DNA of 64,000 bases from Rutidosis leptorrhynchoides (GCF_046630445.1 NC_092341.1:291442501-291506500), one strand, 5' to 3'. Numbered from the stretch's first letter, positions 49,103 through 60,185 are shown. Numbers and translations: made by a program. The notes: generated from the letters alone by a model not told the origin.

Positions 49103-49125
49103 TTAACGGGTAGGTACTACCCGAA
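49103..49125 (+). repeat. PPT/LTR-edge-like motif between F-box gene and gag
   Basis: TTAACGGGTAGGTACT is identical to the tract at the true 3' LTR junction (53793-53808), and the following ACCCGAA matches the LTR bases ACCCGAA after a six-base gap. It also forms a small hairpin (CGGGTA/TACCCG). It is present in B (12809-12830) and C (16202-16224). Confidence 0.75.
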
Positions 49126-49255
49126 TTTAAACTTATAAAACGCTAATATGAAGAAAAAGCTTTTATAAATGAGTTCATATTATGCTACGAAATAATATTA
49201 ACTACTCTTGATATTCTGTATGATTAACTTGTTCCATTTGACTATTTTGAAGGAA

Positions 49256-52200
49256 ATGGCACCGACTACTCGACACACCGTGAATATGAATGAAGAGGAA
49301 TTCCGTACTTTTCTAGCTTCAAACATAGCAGCAGTACAGGCTGCGCTACATACCAACAATAACCTTGGATCTAGTAGTACAGGAAATCGTGTAGGATGCA
49401 CCTACAAAGAATTCACTGCCAGCAAACCTTTGGAATTTGATGGAACCGAAGGACCGATCGGATTGAAACGGTGGACCGAGAAGGTCGAATCGGTGTTTGC
49501 CATAAGTAAGTGTACTGAAGAGGACAAAGTAAAGTACGCTACGCATACCTTCACAGGTTCTGCGTTAACATGGTGGAATACCTATCTAGAGCAAGTGGGA
49601 CAAGACGATGCGTACGCACTACCGTGGTCAGCATTCAAGCACTTGATGAACGAGAAGTACCGTCCCAGAACCGAGGTCAATAAGCTCAAGACAGAACTTA
49701 GAGGGTTACGAACCCAAGGATTTGATATTACCACGTACGAAAGACGATTCACAGAATTGTGCCTATTGTGTCCGGGAGCATTCGAAGATGAGGAAGAGAA
49801 GATCGACGCGTTTGTGAAAGGATTACCGAAAAGAATCCAAGAAGATATAAGTTCACACGAGCCCCCCTCCATACAACAGGCATGTAGAATGGCTCACAAA
49901 CTAGTGAACCAGATTGAAGAAAGAATTAAAGAACAGACTGCTGAAGAGGCCAATGTGAAGCAAGTCAAAAGAAAGTGGGAGGAAAAGGGTGATAAGAATC
50001 ACCAATACAACAACAACAGCAATTACAACAATAATCGCAACAATTATCCCAACAATCGCAACATCAATCGCAACTACAACAAACGGCCCAACAACAACAA
50101 CAACAGCAACTACAACAATCATCCCAACCACAATAATAACCGCAACAACAACAACAATCAGAAGCAGCTATGCCAAAGGTGTGAAAAGTATCACTCGGGG
50201 TTCTGCACCAAATTTTGCAACAAGTGTAAAAGAAATGGTCATAGCGCGGCGAAGTGTGAGGTCTACGGACCAGGGGTTAATAGAACGAAAGGAACAAATG
50301 GTGTCGGAACGAGTAATGGCGGAGCAAGTAGTGTCGGAGTAAGTTATGCCAATGTAGTTTGTTATAAATGTGGAAAACCGGGCCACATTATTAGAAATTG
50401 CCCGAACCAGGAGAACACGAATGGACAAGGCCGCGGAAGAGTTTTCAATATTAATGCGGCAGAGGCACAGGAAGACCCGGAGCTTGTTACGGGTACGTTT
50501 CTTATTGACAATAAATCTGCTTACGTTTTATTTGATTCGGGTGCGGATAGAAGCTATATGAGTAGAGATTTTTGTGCTAAATTAAGTTGTCCATTGACGC
50601 CTTTGGATAGTAAATTTTTACTCGAATTAGCAAATGGTAAATTAATTTCAGCAGATAATATATGTCGGAATCGAGAAATTAAACTGGTTAGCGAAACATT
50701 TAAGATTGATTTGATACCAGTAGAGTTAGGGAGTTTTGATGTGATAATCGGTATGGACTGGTTGAAAGAAGTGAAAGCAGAGATCGTTTGTTACAAAAAT
50801 TCAATTCGCATTATACGAGAAAAAGGAAAACCCTTAATGGTGTACGGAGAAAAGGGCAACACGAAGCTACATCTTATTAGTAATTTGAAGGCACAAAAAC
50901 TAATAAGAAAAGGTTGCTATGCTGTTCTAGCACACGTCGAAAAAGTACAAACTGAAGAAAAGAGCATCAATGATGTTCCCATTGCAAAAGAATTTCCCGA
51001 TGTATTTCCGAAAGAATTACCGGGATTACCCCCACATCGATCCGTTGAATTTCAAATAGATCTTGTACCAGGAGCTGCACCAATAGCTCGTGCTCCTTAC
51101 AGACTCGCACCCAGCGAGATGAAAGAACTGCAAAGCCAATTACAAGAACTTTTAGAGCGTGGTTTCATTCGACCAAGCACATAACCGTGGGGAGCTCCTG
51201 TTTTGTTTGTCAAGAAGAAAGATGGTACATTCAGGTTGTGTATCGACTACCGAGAGTTGAACAAACTTACCATCAAGAACCGCTACCCACTACCGAGAAT
51301 CGACGACTTATTTGATCAACTACAAGGCTCGTCTGTTTATTCAAAGATTGACTTACGTTCCGGGTATCATCAAATGCGGGTGAAAGAAGATGATATTCCA
51401 AAGACTGCTTTCAGAACACGTTACGGTCATTACTAGTTTATGGTCATGCCGTTTGGTTTAACTAATGCACCAGCTGTGTTCATGGACCTTATGAACCGAG
51501 TGTGTGGACCATACCTTGACAAGTTTGTCATTGTTTTCATTGATGACATACTTATTTACTCAAAGAATGACCAAGAACACGGTGAACATTTGAGAAAGGT
51601 GTTAGAAGTATTGAGGAAGGAAGAATTGTACGCTAAGTTTTCAAAGTGTGCATTTTGGTTGGAAGAAGTTCAATTCCTCGGTCACATAGTGAACAAAGAA
51701 GGTATTAAGGTGGATCCGGCAAAGATAGAAATTGTTGAAAAGTGGGAAACCCCAAAAACTCCGAAACACATACGCCAGTTTTTAGGACTAGCTGGTTACT
51801 ACAGAAGGTTCATCCAAGACTTTTCCAGAATAGCAAAACCCTTGACTGCATTAACGCATAAAGGGAAGAAATTTGAATGGAATGATGAACAAGAGAAAGC
51901 GTTTCAGTTATTGAAGAAAAAGCTAACTACGGCACCTATATTGTCATTGCCTGAAGGGAATGATGATTTTGTGATTTATTGTGACGCATCAAAGCAAGGT
52001 CTCGGTTGTGTATTAATGCAACAAACGAAGGTGATTGCTTATGCGTCTAGACAATTGAAGATTCACGAACAAAATTATACGACGCATGATTTGGAATTAG
52101 GCGCGGTTGTTTTTGCATTAAAGACTTGGAGGCACTACTTATATGGGGTCAAAAGTATTATATATACCAACCACAAAAGTCTTCAACACATATTTAATCA

Positions 52201-53772
52201 GAAACAACTGAATATGAGGCAGCGTAGGTGGATTGAATTATTGAATGATTACGACTTTGAGATTCGTTACCACCCGGGGAAGGCAAATGTGGTAGCCGAT
52301 GCCTTGAGCAGGAAGGACAGAGAACCCATTCGAGTAAAATCTATGAATATAATGATTCATAATAACATTACTACTCAAATAAAGGAGGCACAACAAGGAG
52401 TTTTAAAAGAGGGAAATTTAAAGGATGAAATACCCAAAGGATCGGAGAAGCATCTTAATATTCGGGAAGACGGAACCCGGTATAGGGCTGAAAGGATTTG
52501 GGTACCAAAATTTGGAGATATGAGAGAAATGGTACTTAGAGAAGCTCATAAAACCAGATACTCAATACATCCTGGAACGAGGAAGATGTACAAGGATCTC
52601 AAGAAACATTTTTGGTGGCCGGGTATGAAAGCCGATGTTGCTAAATACGTAGGAGAATGTTTGACGTGTTCTAAGGTCAAAGCTGAGCATCAGAAACCAT
52701 CAGGTCTACTTCAACAACCCGAAATCCCGGAATGGAAATGGGAAAACATTACCATGGATTTCATCACTAAATTGCCAAGGACTGCAAGTAGTTTTGATAC
52801 TATTTGGGTAATAGTTGATCGTCTCACCAAATCAGCACACTTCCTACCAATAAGAGAAGATGACAAGATGGAGAAGTTAGCACGACTGTATTTGAAGGAA
52901 GTCGTCTCCAGACATGGAATACCAATCTCTATTATCTCTGATAGGGATGGCAGATTTATTTCAAGATTCTGGCAGACATTACAGCAAGCATTAGGAACTC
53001 GTCTAGACATGAGTACTGCCTATCATCCACAAACTGATGGGCAGAGCGAAAGGACGATACAAACGCTTGAATACATGCTACGAGCATGTGTTATTGATTT
53101 CAGAAACAGTTGGGATCGACATCTACCGTTAGCAGAATTTTCCTACAACAACAGCTACCATTCAAGCATTGAGATGGCGCCGTTTGAAGCACTTTATTGT
53201 AGAAATTGCAGGTCTCTGATTTGTTGGAGTGAAGTGGGGGATAGACAGATTACGGGTCCGGAGATTATACAAGAAACTACCGAGAAGATCATCCAAATAC
53301 AACAACGGTTGAAAACCGCCCAAAGTCGACAAAATAGCTACGCTGACATTAAAAGAAAAGATATAGAATTTAAAATTGGAGAGATGGTCATGCTTAAAGT
53401 TGCACCTTGGAAAGGCGTTGTTCGATTTGGTAAACGAGGGAAATTAAATCCAAGGTATATTGAACCATTCAAGATTATTGATCGTGTCGGACCAGTAGCT
53501 TACCTACTTGAGTTACCTCAACAACTCGCGGGTGTACATAACACTTTCCACGTCTCGAATTTGAAGAAATGTTTTGCTAAAGAAGATCTCACTATTTCGT
53601 TAGATGAAATCCAAATCAACGAAAAACTTCAATTCATCGAATAACCCGTCGAAATAATGGATCGTGAAGTTAAAAGACTTAAGCAAAACAAGATACCAAT
53701 TGTTAAGGTTCGAAATAATGGATCGTTAAGGTTCTATTTCCAGAAGATTCGTCAACACCTTCAACAGCTTAA
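49256..53772 (+). pseudogene. gypsy gag-pol polyprotein, element E (three nonsense codons)
   Basis: From ATG at 49256 (MAPTTRHTVNMNEEEF) the order is gag (FTGSALTWWNTYLEQVG), Asn-rich linker, zinc knuckles (CNKCKRNGHSAAKC and CYKCGKPGHIIRNC), protease ([12 protein letters not shown]), reverse transcriptase ([23 protein letters not shown]), RNase H ([13 protein letters not shown]), integrase ([30 protein letters not shown]) and the C-terminal region. In-frame stops are TAA at 51182-51184, TAG at 51434-51436 and TAA at 53642-53644. After that a deletion and local duplication removed most of the chromo-like tail that B retains. There is no frameshift before 53644, so three substitutions alone separate most of it from an open frame. 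Confidence 0.92.
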
Positions 53773-53792
53773 AATTTCGGGACGAAATTTAT

Positions 53793-53807
53793 TTAACGGG
53801 TAGGTAC
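53793..53807 (+). promoter_or_regulatory. polypurine tract region of element E
   Basis: TTAACGGGTAGGTAC lies directly before the 3' LTR and is conserved in A and B. It is a weak purine tract, but its position and conservation support the assignment. Confidence 0.65.
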
Positions 53808-56800
53808 TGTAGTGACCCGAACTTTTCCATGTTTATATATATTAATTGAGATTGATATTTACATGATTAAATGTTTCCAACATATTAAGCAATCAAACTT
53901 GTTAAGACTTGATTAATTGAAATATGTTTCATATAGACAATTGACCACCCAAGTTGACCGGCGATTCACGAACGTTAAAACTTGTAAAAACGACATGACG
54001 ATATATATATGGATATACATATGGTTAACATGAGATTATGATAAGTAAGTATCTCCATAAGTATATTAACAATGAGTTATATACATATAAACAAGACTAC
54101 TAACTTAAGGATTTCGAAACGAGACATATATGTAACGATTATCGTTGTAACGACATTTAAATGTATATATATCATATTAAGATATATTAATATATCATAA
54201 TATCATGATAATATAATAATTTAACATCTCATTAGATATAATTAACAATGGGTTAACAACATTAATTGAGATCGTTAACTTAAAGGTTTCAAAACAACAC
54301 TTACATGTAACGACTAACGATGACTTAACGACTCAGTTAAAATGTATATACATGTAGTGTATTTAGATGTATTAAAATACTTTTGGAAGACTTCAAGACA
54401 TATATCAAAACACTCATACTTAACGAAAATGGTTACAGTTACTTTCCCATTCTTTTCTTTCATCAAGAATTCTAGTCGTATTCTTACTCGTATTATACAC
54501 AGCTTCAAAACGTGCTTACTATGGGTATATACCAATAGGAACTAGCATGGGATTCCACTCTTGATTATGTCATGTATGACTAATCAATTTTAACTTCTAC
54601 CATGAGCTAGTCAACTAACTAGAACTCCTTTTAACCCCACTCACCACTCACCAATTACCACTCATTATTCACTCCATTTCACTTCCAATTCTCTTTCTAA
54701 TTCTCTCTCAACACACACACTATTATGAACGTATTTTTCCAGTAGTTAATCATCATCTTCATCAAAAATCACTTCAAGAATCAAGCTATAATCATCATAG
54801 GAAGAACACTTCAAGAACACTTCAAAAATCCCTTCAAGTTTACTAATTTACTTCCAAGCTTTCTAATCCATTCCAAGTAATCATCTAAGATCAAGAAACC
54901 TTTGTTATATACAGTAGGTTATCTTTCTTATTCAAGGTAATATTCATATTCAAACTTTGATTCAATTTCTATAACTATAAAATATCTTAATTCGAGTAAA
55001 AATCTTACTTGAACTTGTTTTTGTGTCATGATCCTACTTCAAGAACTTTCAAGCCATCCAAGATCCTTTAAAGCTAGATCATTTCTTGTCACTTCCAGTA
55101 GGTTTACCTACTAAACTTGAGGTAGTAATGATGTTCATAACATCATTCAATTCATATATATAAAACTATCTTATTCGAAGGTTTAAACTCGTAATCACTA
55201 GAACATAGTTTAGTTAATTCTAAACTTGTTCGAAAACAAAAGTTAATCCTTCTAACTTGACTTTTAAAGTTAACTAAACACATGTTCTATATCTATATGA
55301 TATGCTAACTTAATGATTTAAAACCTGGAAACACAAAAAACACCGTAAAACCGGATTTACGCCGTCGTAGTAACACCGCGGGCTGTTTTGGGTTAGTTAA
55401 TTAAAAACTATGATAAACTTTGATTTAAAAGTTGTTATTCTGAGAAAATGATTTTTATTATGAACATGAAACTATATCCAAAAATTATGGTTAAACTCAA
55501 AGTGGAAGTATGTTTTCTAAAATGGTCATCTAGACGTCGTTCTTTCGACTGAAATGACTACCTTTACAAAAACGACTTGTAACTTATTTTTCCGACTATA
55601 AAACTATACTTTTTCTGTTTAGATTCATAAAATATAGTTCAATATGAAACCATAGCAATTTGATTCACTCAAAACGGATTTAAAATGAAGAAGTTATGAG
55701 TAAAACAAGATTGGATAATTTTTCTCATTTTAGCTACGTGAAAATTGGTAACAAATCTATTACAACCATAACTTAATCAACTTGTATTGTATATTATGTA
55801 ATCTTGAGATACCATAGACACGTATACAATGTTTAGACCTATCATGTCGACACATCTATATATATTTCGGAACAACCATAGACACTCTATATGTGAATGT
55901 TGGAGTTAGCTATACAGGATTGAGGTTGATTCCAAAATATGTATAGTTTGAGTTGTGATCAATACTGAGATACGTATACACTGGGTCGTGGATTGATTCA
56001 AGATAATATTTATCGATTTATTTCTGTATATCTAACTGTGGACAACTAGTTGTAGGTTACTAACGAGGACAGCTGACTTAATAAACTTAAAACATCAAAA
56101 TATATTAAAAGTGTTGTAAATATATTTTGAACATACTTTAATATATATGTATATATTGTTATAGGTTCGTGAATCAACAGTGGCCAAGTCTTACTTCTCG
56201 ACGAAGTAAAAATCTGTGAAAGTGAGTTATAGTCCCACTTTTAAAATCTAATATTTTTGGGATGAGAATACATGCAGGTTTTATAAATGATTTACAAAAT
56301 AGAAACAAGTACGTGAAACTACATTCTATGGTTGAATTATCGAAATCGAATATGCCCCTTTTTATTAAGTCTGGTAATCTAAGAATTAGGGAACAGACAC
56401 CCTAATTGATGCGAATCCTAAAGATAGATCTATTGGGCCCAACAAGCCCCATCCAAAGTACCGGATGCTTTAGTACTTCGAAATTTATATCATATCCGAA
56501 GGGTGTCCCGGAATGATGGGGATATTCTTATATATGCATCTTGTTAATGTCGGTTACCAGGTGTTCACCATATGAATGATTTTTATCTCTATGTGTGGGA
56601 TGTGTATTGAAATATGAAATCTTGTGGTCTATTGTTACGATTTGATATATATAGGTTAAACCTATAACTCACCAATATTTTTGTTGACGTTTAACGCATG
56701 TTTATTCTCAGGTGAATATTAAGAGCTTCCGCTGTTGCATACTAAAATAAGGACAAGATTTGGAGTCCATGTTTGTATGATATTGTGTAAAAACTGCATT

Positions 56801-57055
56801 CAAGAAACTGATTTCGATGTGACATATTTGTATTGTAAACCATTATGTAATGGTCGTGTGTAAACAGGATATTTTAGATTATCATTATTTGATAATCTAC
56901 GTAAAGCTTTTTAAACCTTTATTTATGAAATAAAGGTTATGGTTTGTTTTAAAAATGAATGCAGTCTTTGAAAAACGTCTCATATAGAGGTCAAAACCTC
57001 GCAACGAAATCAATTAATATGGAACGTTTTTAATCAATAAGAACGGGACATTTCA
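53808..57055 (+). repeat. 3' LTR of gypsy element E
   Basis: The LTR is 3248 bp with TG...CA ends and is full length. The 3' end carries three consecutive hairpins at 56840-56853, 56876-56898 and 56916-56936, shared by the family. An additional 8-bp stem AATTAGGG/CCCTAATT occurs near 56385-56407. Confidence 0.92.
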
Positions 57056-57060
57056 TCATG
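57056..57060. repeat. right target duplication of element E (TCATG)
   Basis: Exact match to 44539-44543; together they define a complete insertion into copia element F. Confidence 0.9.
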
Positions 57061-57612
57061 AAGGATTTTTCTATCCTTCAGTGGATGTTCATGTGTACAT
57101 TCAATAATTCTTTTCATCATTGTTGATCCTGGATGGCCCAATCTGTTATGCCATAAATTAAATACACCAGGATCAATATACTTTTCTTTAATCACCATAT
57201 GTGCTTCTGGTACATTTATATGTGTATAATGTAATCCAGAATTAAGTCTTGGCAGTTTTTCAATCACGTGATTCTTGTTAGTGATACTTAAATATTTCTC
57301 ATTTTCTGCTGTTACTGACTGATAATCATATCCATTAAGGTATATGTCAGAAAAACTCAATAAATTTCTGCTTGACTTAGGAGAGAATAAGGCATTATTA
57401 ATTAAAAATGTTGTACCATTTGGTAATATGAATTTTGCCTTTCCTATCCCTTCTATCAAGTTAGCAGCACCTGATATTGTATGTATAGTTCCTTCCGTTG
57501 GTTTCAAATCAATGAAATATTTTTCAGATTTAAGTATAGTGTGTGTAGTACCACTATCTGCTATACAGATATCTCCACTACTTGATTGATGTTGTGTTCC
57601 AGCAGAATTCAT
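57061..57612 (-). pseudogene. copia protease and integrase start, element F
   Basis: The likely ATG at 57612 gives MNSAGTQHQ and then the copia protease motif (ICIADSGTTHTI, residues about 14-25), the protease core (GKAKFILPNGTTFLINNALFS, SRNLLSFSDI), and the GAG-pre-integrase zinc finger His pair (LWHNRLGHPG). The frame is open up to the insertion point of element E, which separates the His pair from the Cys pair at about 44520. Upstream of this ATG is a non-coding spacer of about 220 nt after the gag stop, so pol does not read through directly from gag. Confidence 0.85.
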
Positions 57613-57829
57613 ATTAAACCTCATATATAAGAAACAAACAGTAAGTATATAAATGTTGCACAAAATGTTTATTACACACAAATAGATAAAACTGAAACAT
57701 TTGACATACATAGAATTGAAACATCAAACATAGAACTGGAACATTTGATAAAACATATAGAACTGAAACATTTGAGAAAACATGATGACAAAGGTTAAAT
57801 CGTTTTATTTATAAAAGAAACATATTAAT

Positions 57830-58867
57830 TTAATTCAAGAAATCTTCATATAAATCAGATGGTTGCTCAGTGACTGTTGGATCAATATTATCCACAAAAT
57901 TTACTTCCTTTTCTTTACCTTTCAGCGAATCCTGATACATCTTAACAAGATATTTAGATGTTCGGCAAGTATTAGCCCAGTGCCCCATTCTACCACATCT
58001 GTAACAAGATTCTTCAGAATTTTTAGAAGAATTTTCTTCAACATCTTGTTTAGTGGGCTTGTTTTGTGGTTGATATTTATATTTTCGTGGATTATTATTT
58101 CTTTGACCACCACGGCCACGACCACGGCCACATCCACGCCCATTCCCATTCCCATTACCATAAGGATGGTTTCTACCATAGTTATGGCTTTTGGCATGAT
58201 GATGGTGATGGTTATTATAATCACGACCTTGCCCGCGTCCTTGTCCCTGTTTATAATTATTTGCAGTATTTGCTTCAGAGATTGCAAGTGTACCAGTAGG
58301 ACGGGATTGCTGATTTTTCATTAATAGCTCATCATTTTGCTCTGCAACCAAGAGATATGAATTAAGTTCAGGATATGTGTTGAACTTTAGCATTCTCAAA
58401 TTTCTTTGCACTGTGATGTTGGCAGCATTCATTGTGGAGAAAATTTTCTCCAACATGTCTGCATCACTTATTTCATGTCCACAGAATTTAAGTTGTGAGA
58501 CTGTATTATACAGAGTTGAGCTGTATTCATTTACTTTCTTAAAGTCTTGGAACCTTAATGTTCTCCATTGATCCATAGCAGCTGGAAGTAAAATTTCTCT
58601 TTGATTATTGAATCTGCTTTTGAGACCTTCTCATAAAACATGGGGATCTTCTACAGTCACATAATTATTTTGTAAGCATTCATCAATATGTTGATGAATA
58701 AAGCAACATGCCGTTGCTTGTTCTTTTTCAGAACAAGTGTTGTTTTCATTTATGGTTTCAAGAATGCCCATTGATTTAAGATGCATTTTTACTTTTATAA
58801 CCCATGACATGTAGTTGTTTCCTGTCGATTCTAAAGGAGTAAATTTAAGCTTTTCTAGATTCGACAT
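57830..58867 (-). pseudogene. copia gag, element F (one nonsense codon)
   Basis: From ATG at 58867 (MSNLEKLKFTPLE) the frame covers the gag domain (GNNYMSWVIKVKMHL; RTLRFQDFKKVNEYSSTLYN), a His/Gly/Arg-rich basic region, a zinc knuckle (CYRCGRMGHWANTC) and an acidic end (PSDLYEDFLN). One in-frame TGA lies at about 58629-58631, probably from TGG Trp. Gag ends in its own stop at 57830 rather than fusing to pol. Confidence 0.88.
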
Positions 58868-58975
58868 TTTCTATTATCAAAAATTAAAACAAACAACATG
58901 ATAAATTAGAGTCGATTTATATTCATAAGTATATAAACATTAAACATAAATTTAATATAACATAAATGATAAGTA

Positions 58976-59249
58976 AGCGACAGTGTCGACCATATGTAAG
59001 CAATCATAAATAAATGTTATATAACATAAATGATAATTAGGTGACAGTGTCGACCACATAAATGTTAGATAATAGAAATATAAATGTTAGTAACATAAAT
59101 GATAATTAGGCGACAGTGTCTACCATATAAATGTTAGATAATAGAAATATAAATGTTAGTAACATAAATGATAATTAGGCGACAGTGTCGACCATATATT
59201 ATTCAGGTGGTATAACCGACCATATATCATTTAGGTGGCAGAGCCAACC
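58976..59249 (-). repeat. six hairpin modules in the leader of copia element F
   Basis: On the plus strand the 16-nt units lie at 58976-58991, 59040-59055, 59109-59124, 59178-59193, 59206-59221 and 59234-59249, each followed or preceded by ATATGG/CCATAT-type flanks. On the sense strand they read GG-N-stem-loop-stem-CC, for example GGTTGGCTCTGCCACC and GGTCGACACTGTCGCC. The stem sequences differ but pair in nearly every case. Confidence 0.75.
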
Positions 59250-59268
59250 ATAATTAGTATTAAGATTA

Positions 59269-59282
59269 TCGTGCTGATAACG
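59269..59282 (-). promoter_or_regulatory. primer-site region of copia element F
   Basis: The minus strand reads CGTTATCAGCACGA immediately after the 5' LTR. The same 14 bases follow the LTR of element G at 59796-59809, so this is the shared primer site of the family. I could not assign the tRNA. Confidence 0.6.
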
Positions 59283-59580
59283 TGTTATAATTCAGTAGGC
59301 TTATAACTACCTTTAGTGGTTTGATTCTTGATGTTATAATTCAGTAGGCTTATAACTACCTTTAGTGGTTTGATTCTTGATTAAGAATGCTAATAATGAA
59401 GTGTAAGAACAAAGATGATAATGGAGAGAAAGAAAGAAACACTTTGTAAGTGTGAGAAAATGGTGCAAGTTTAATGCTTGCATTCATGGCTATTTATAGC
59501 AAAAATATCACAAGTTTAGATAATACAATAATATTACTTTTGTGTATCAATAATTGACTATCCATTTATATATATATTTA
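59283..59580 (-). repeat. 5' LTR of copia element F, truncated by element G
   Basis: It matches 41151-41460 almost exactly, including the tandem 49-bp end (59283-59331 and 59332 onward), then breaks after TATATATTTA at 59580, 11 bp short of the full LTR. Element G starts at the next base. Confidence 0.88.
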
Positions 59581-59795
59581 TGTTGTAAATTTAGTAGTAA
59601 AATATGGATGGTAATTAGTCAAATATGGATAGTAAAATTTGTACTATATATATGTGGATAATGAACACACATATACACACCATTTTTCTTACATATAAGA
59701 AATATACTATCTCTCTCTTCCATTACTACTCTCTCATATTTAAGGATTGTATAGGCTTAGGTCAAAATTAGTTATAAGCCTACTGAATTATAACA
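59581..59795 (+). repeat. 5' LTR of copia element G
   Basis: It runs from TGTTGTAAATTTAGTAG to CCTACTGAATTATAACA, 215 bp, with a TGTT...AACA border. The last 25 bp equal the end of the F LTR, but the 49-bp duplication is absent. Confidence 0.8.
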
Positions 59796-59809
59796 CGTTA
59801 TCAGCACGA
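59796..59809 (+). promoter_or_regulatory. primer-site region of copia element G
   Basis: CGTTATCAGCACGA, identical to the site of element F, directly follows the LTR. Confidence 0.6.
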
Positions 59810-59976
59810 AGAGCTTAGTGTAATCAAAGGATATCTCAAACGATCACGAGTCACTAATCAAGGTATGAAATTATTAAGGTTTTTCAGACTCGGACATATC
59901 AAATTTTGGACTACTAACATTTTGAACTACTAATTTTTATTAAGTTCTTAGTGCATTTGTATTGTTCTTATTATAT

Positions 59977-60109
59977 GGTTGGCTCTGCCACCTAAATTAT
60001 ATATGGTCGACACTGTCGCCTAACTATCATTTATGTTTACTAACTTTTATTAACTTCACTAACATTTATATTTATGTTATTTAAGTTATATATGGCCGGT
60101 TATACCGCC
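59977..60109 (+). repeat. three hairpin modules in the leader of copia element G
   Basis: GGTTGGCTCTGCCACC (59977-59992), GGTCGACACTGTCGCC (60005-60020) and GGCCGGTTATACCGCC (60094-60109) share one design: GG/CC clamp, one unpaired base, a 4-bp stem and a 3-nt loop. The stems are TGGC/GCCA, CGAC/GTCG and CGGT/ACCG. Confidence 0.78.
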
Positions 60110-60185
60110 TGAATTATATTTTCTGTAATCTAACTCTTATTAACTTCACTAACATTTATATTTATGTTAATAAGACCTCATGATT

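Larger units (their letters stand above)
44544..57055 (+). mobile_element. Ty3/gypsy element E, full-length, with F-box and acidic genes
   Basis: This is the most complete gypsy copy: 5' LTR, exact primer site, acidic ORF1, F-box gene, gag-pol, polypurine tract, 3' LTR and a perfect 5-bp target duplication. Total length is 12.5 kb. It lies antisense inside copia element F, between the His pair and the Cys pair of the copia integrase zinc finger. LTRs differ by a few substitutions per hundred bases at most where I compared them, plus one 275-bp deletion. Gag-pol has three nonsense codons and a damaged 3' end, so the copy is not autonomous. Confidence 0.93.
41151..59580 (-). mobile_element. Ty1/copia element F, split by gypsy element E
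   Basis: In minus-strand order: 5' LTR (59580-59283), primer-site region, leader with hairpin repeats, gag, a spacer, protease to integrase start, [element E], rest of integrase, reverse transcriptase, RNase H, polypurine tract, 3' LTR (41460-41151). Integrase precedes reverse transcriptase, which defines copia. Without E the element would be about 5.9 kb. Coding is broken by two nonsense codons and by E. The right LTR lacks its last 11 bp because a second copia element begins at 59581. Confidence 0.9.

Noticed and set aside
57613..57711. Hydrophobic extension before the copia protease ATG in element F
   Set aside because: It is in the AT-rich spacer, is not matched in element G, and the conserved start is MN-x-A at 57612.
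58066..58324. Plus-strand His-rich and Thr-rich frames opposite copia gag
   Set aside because: They are shadows of the Gly/Arg/His-rich part of gag on the minus strand.
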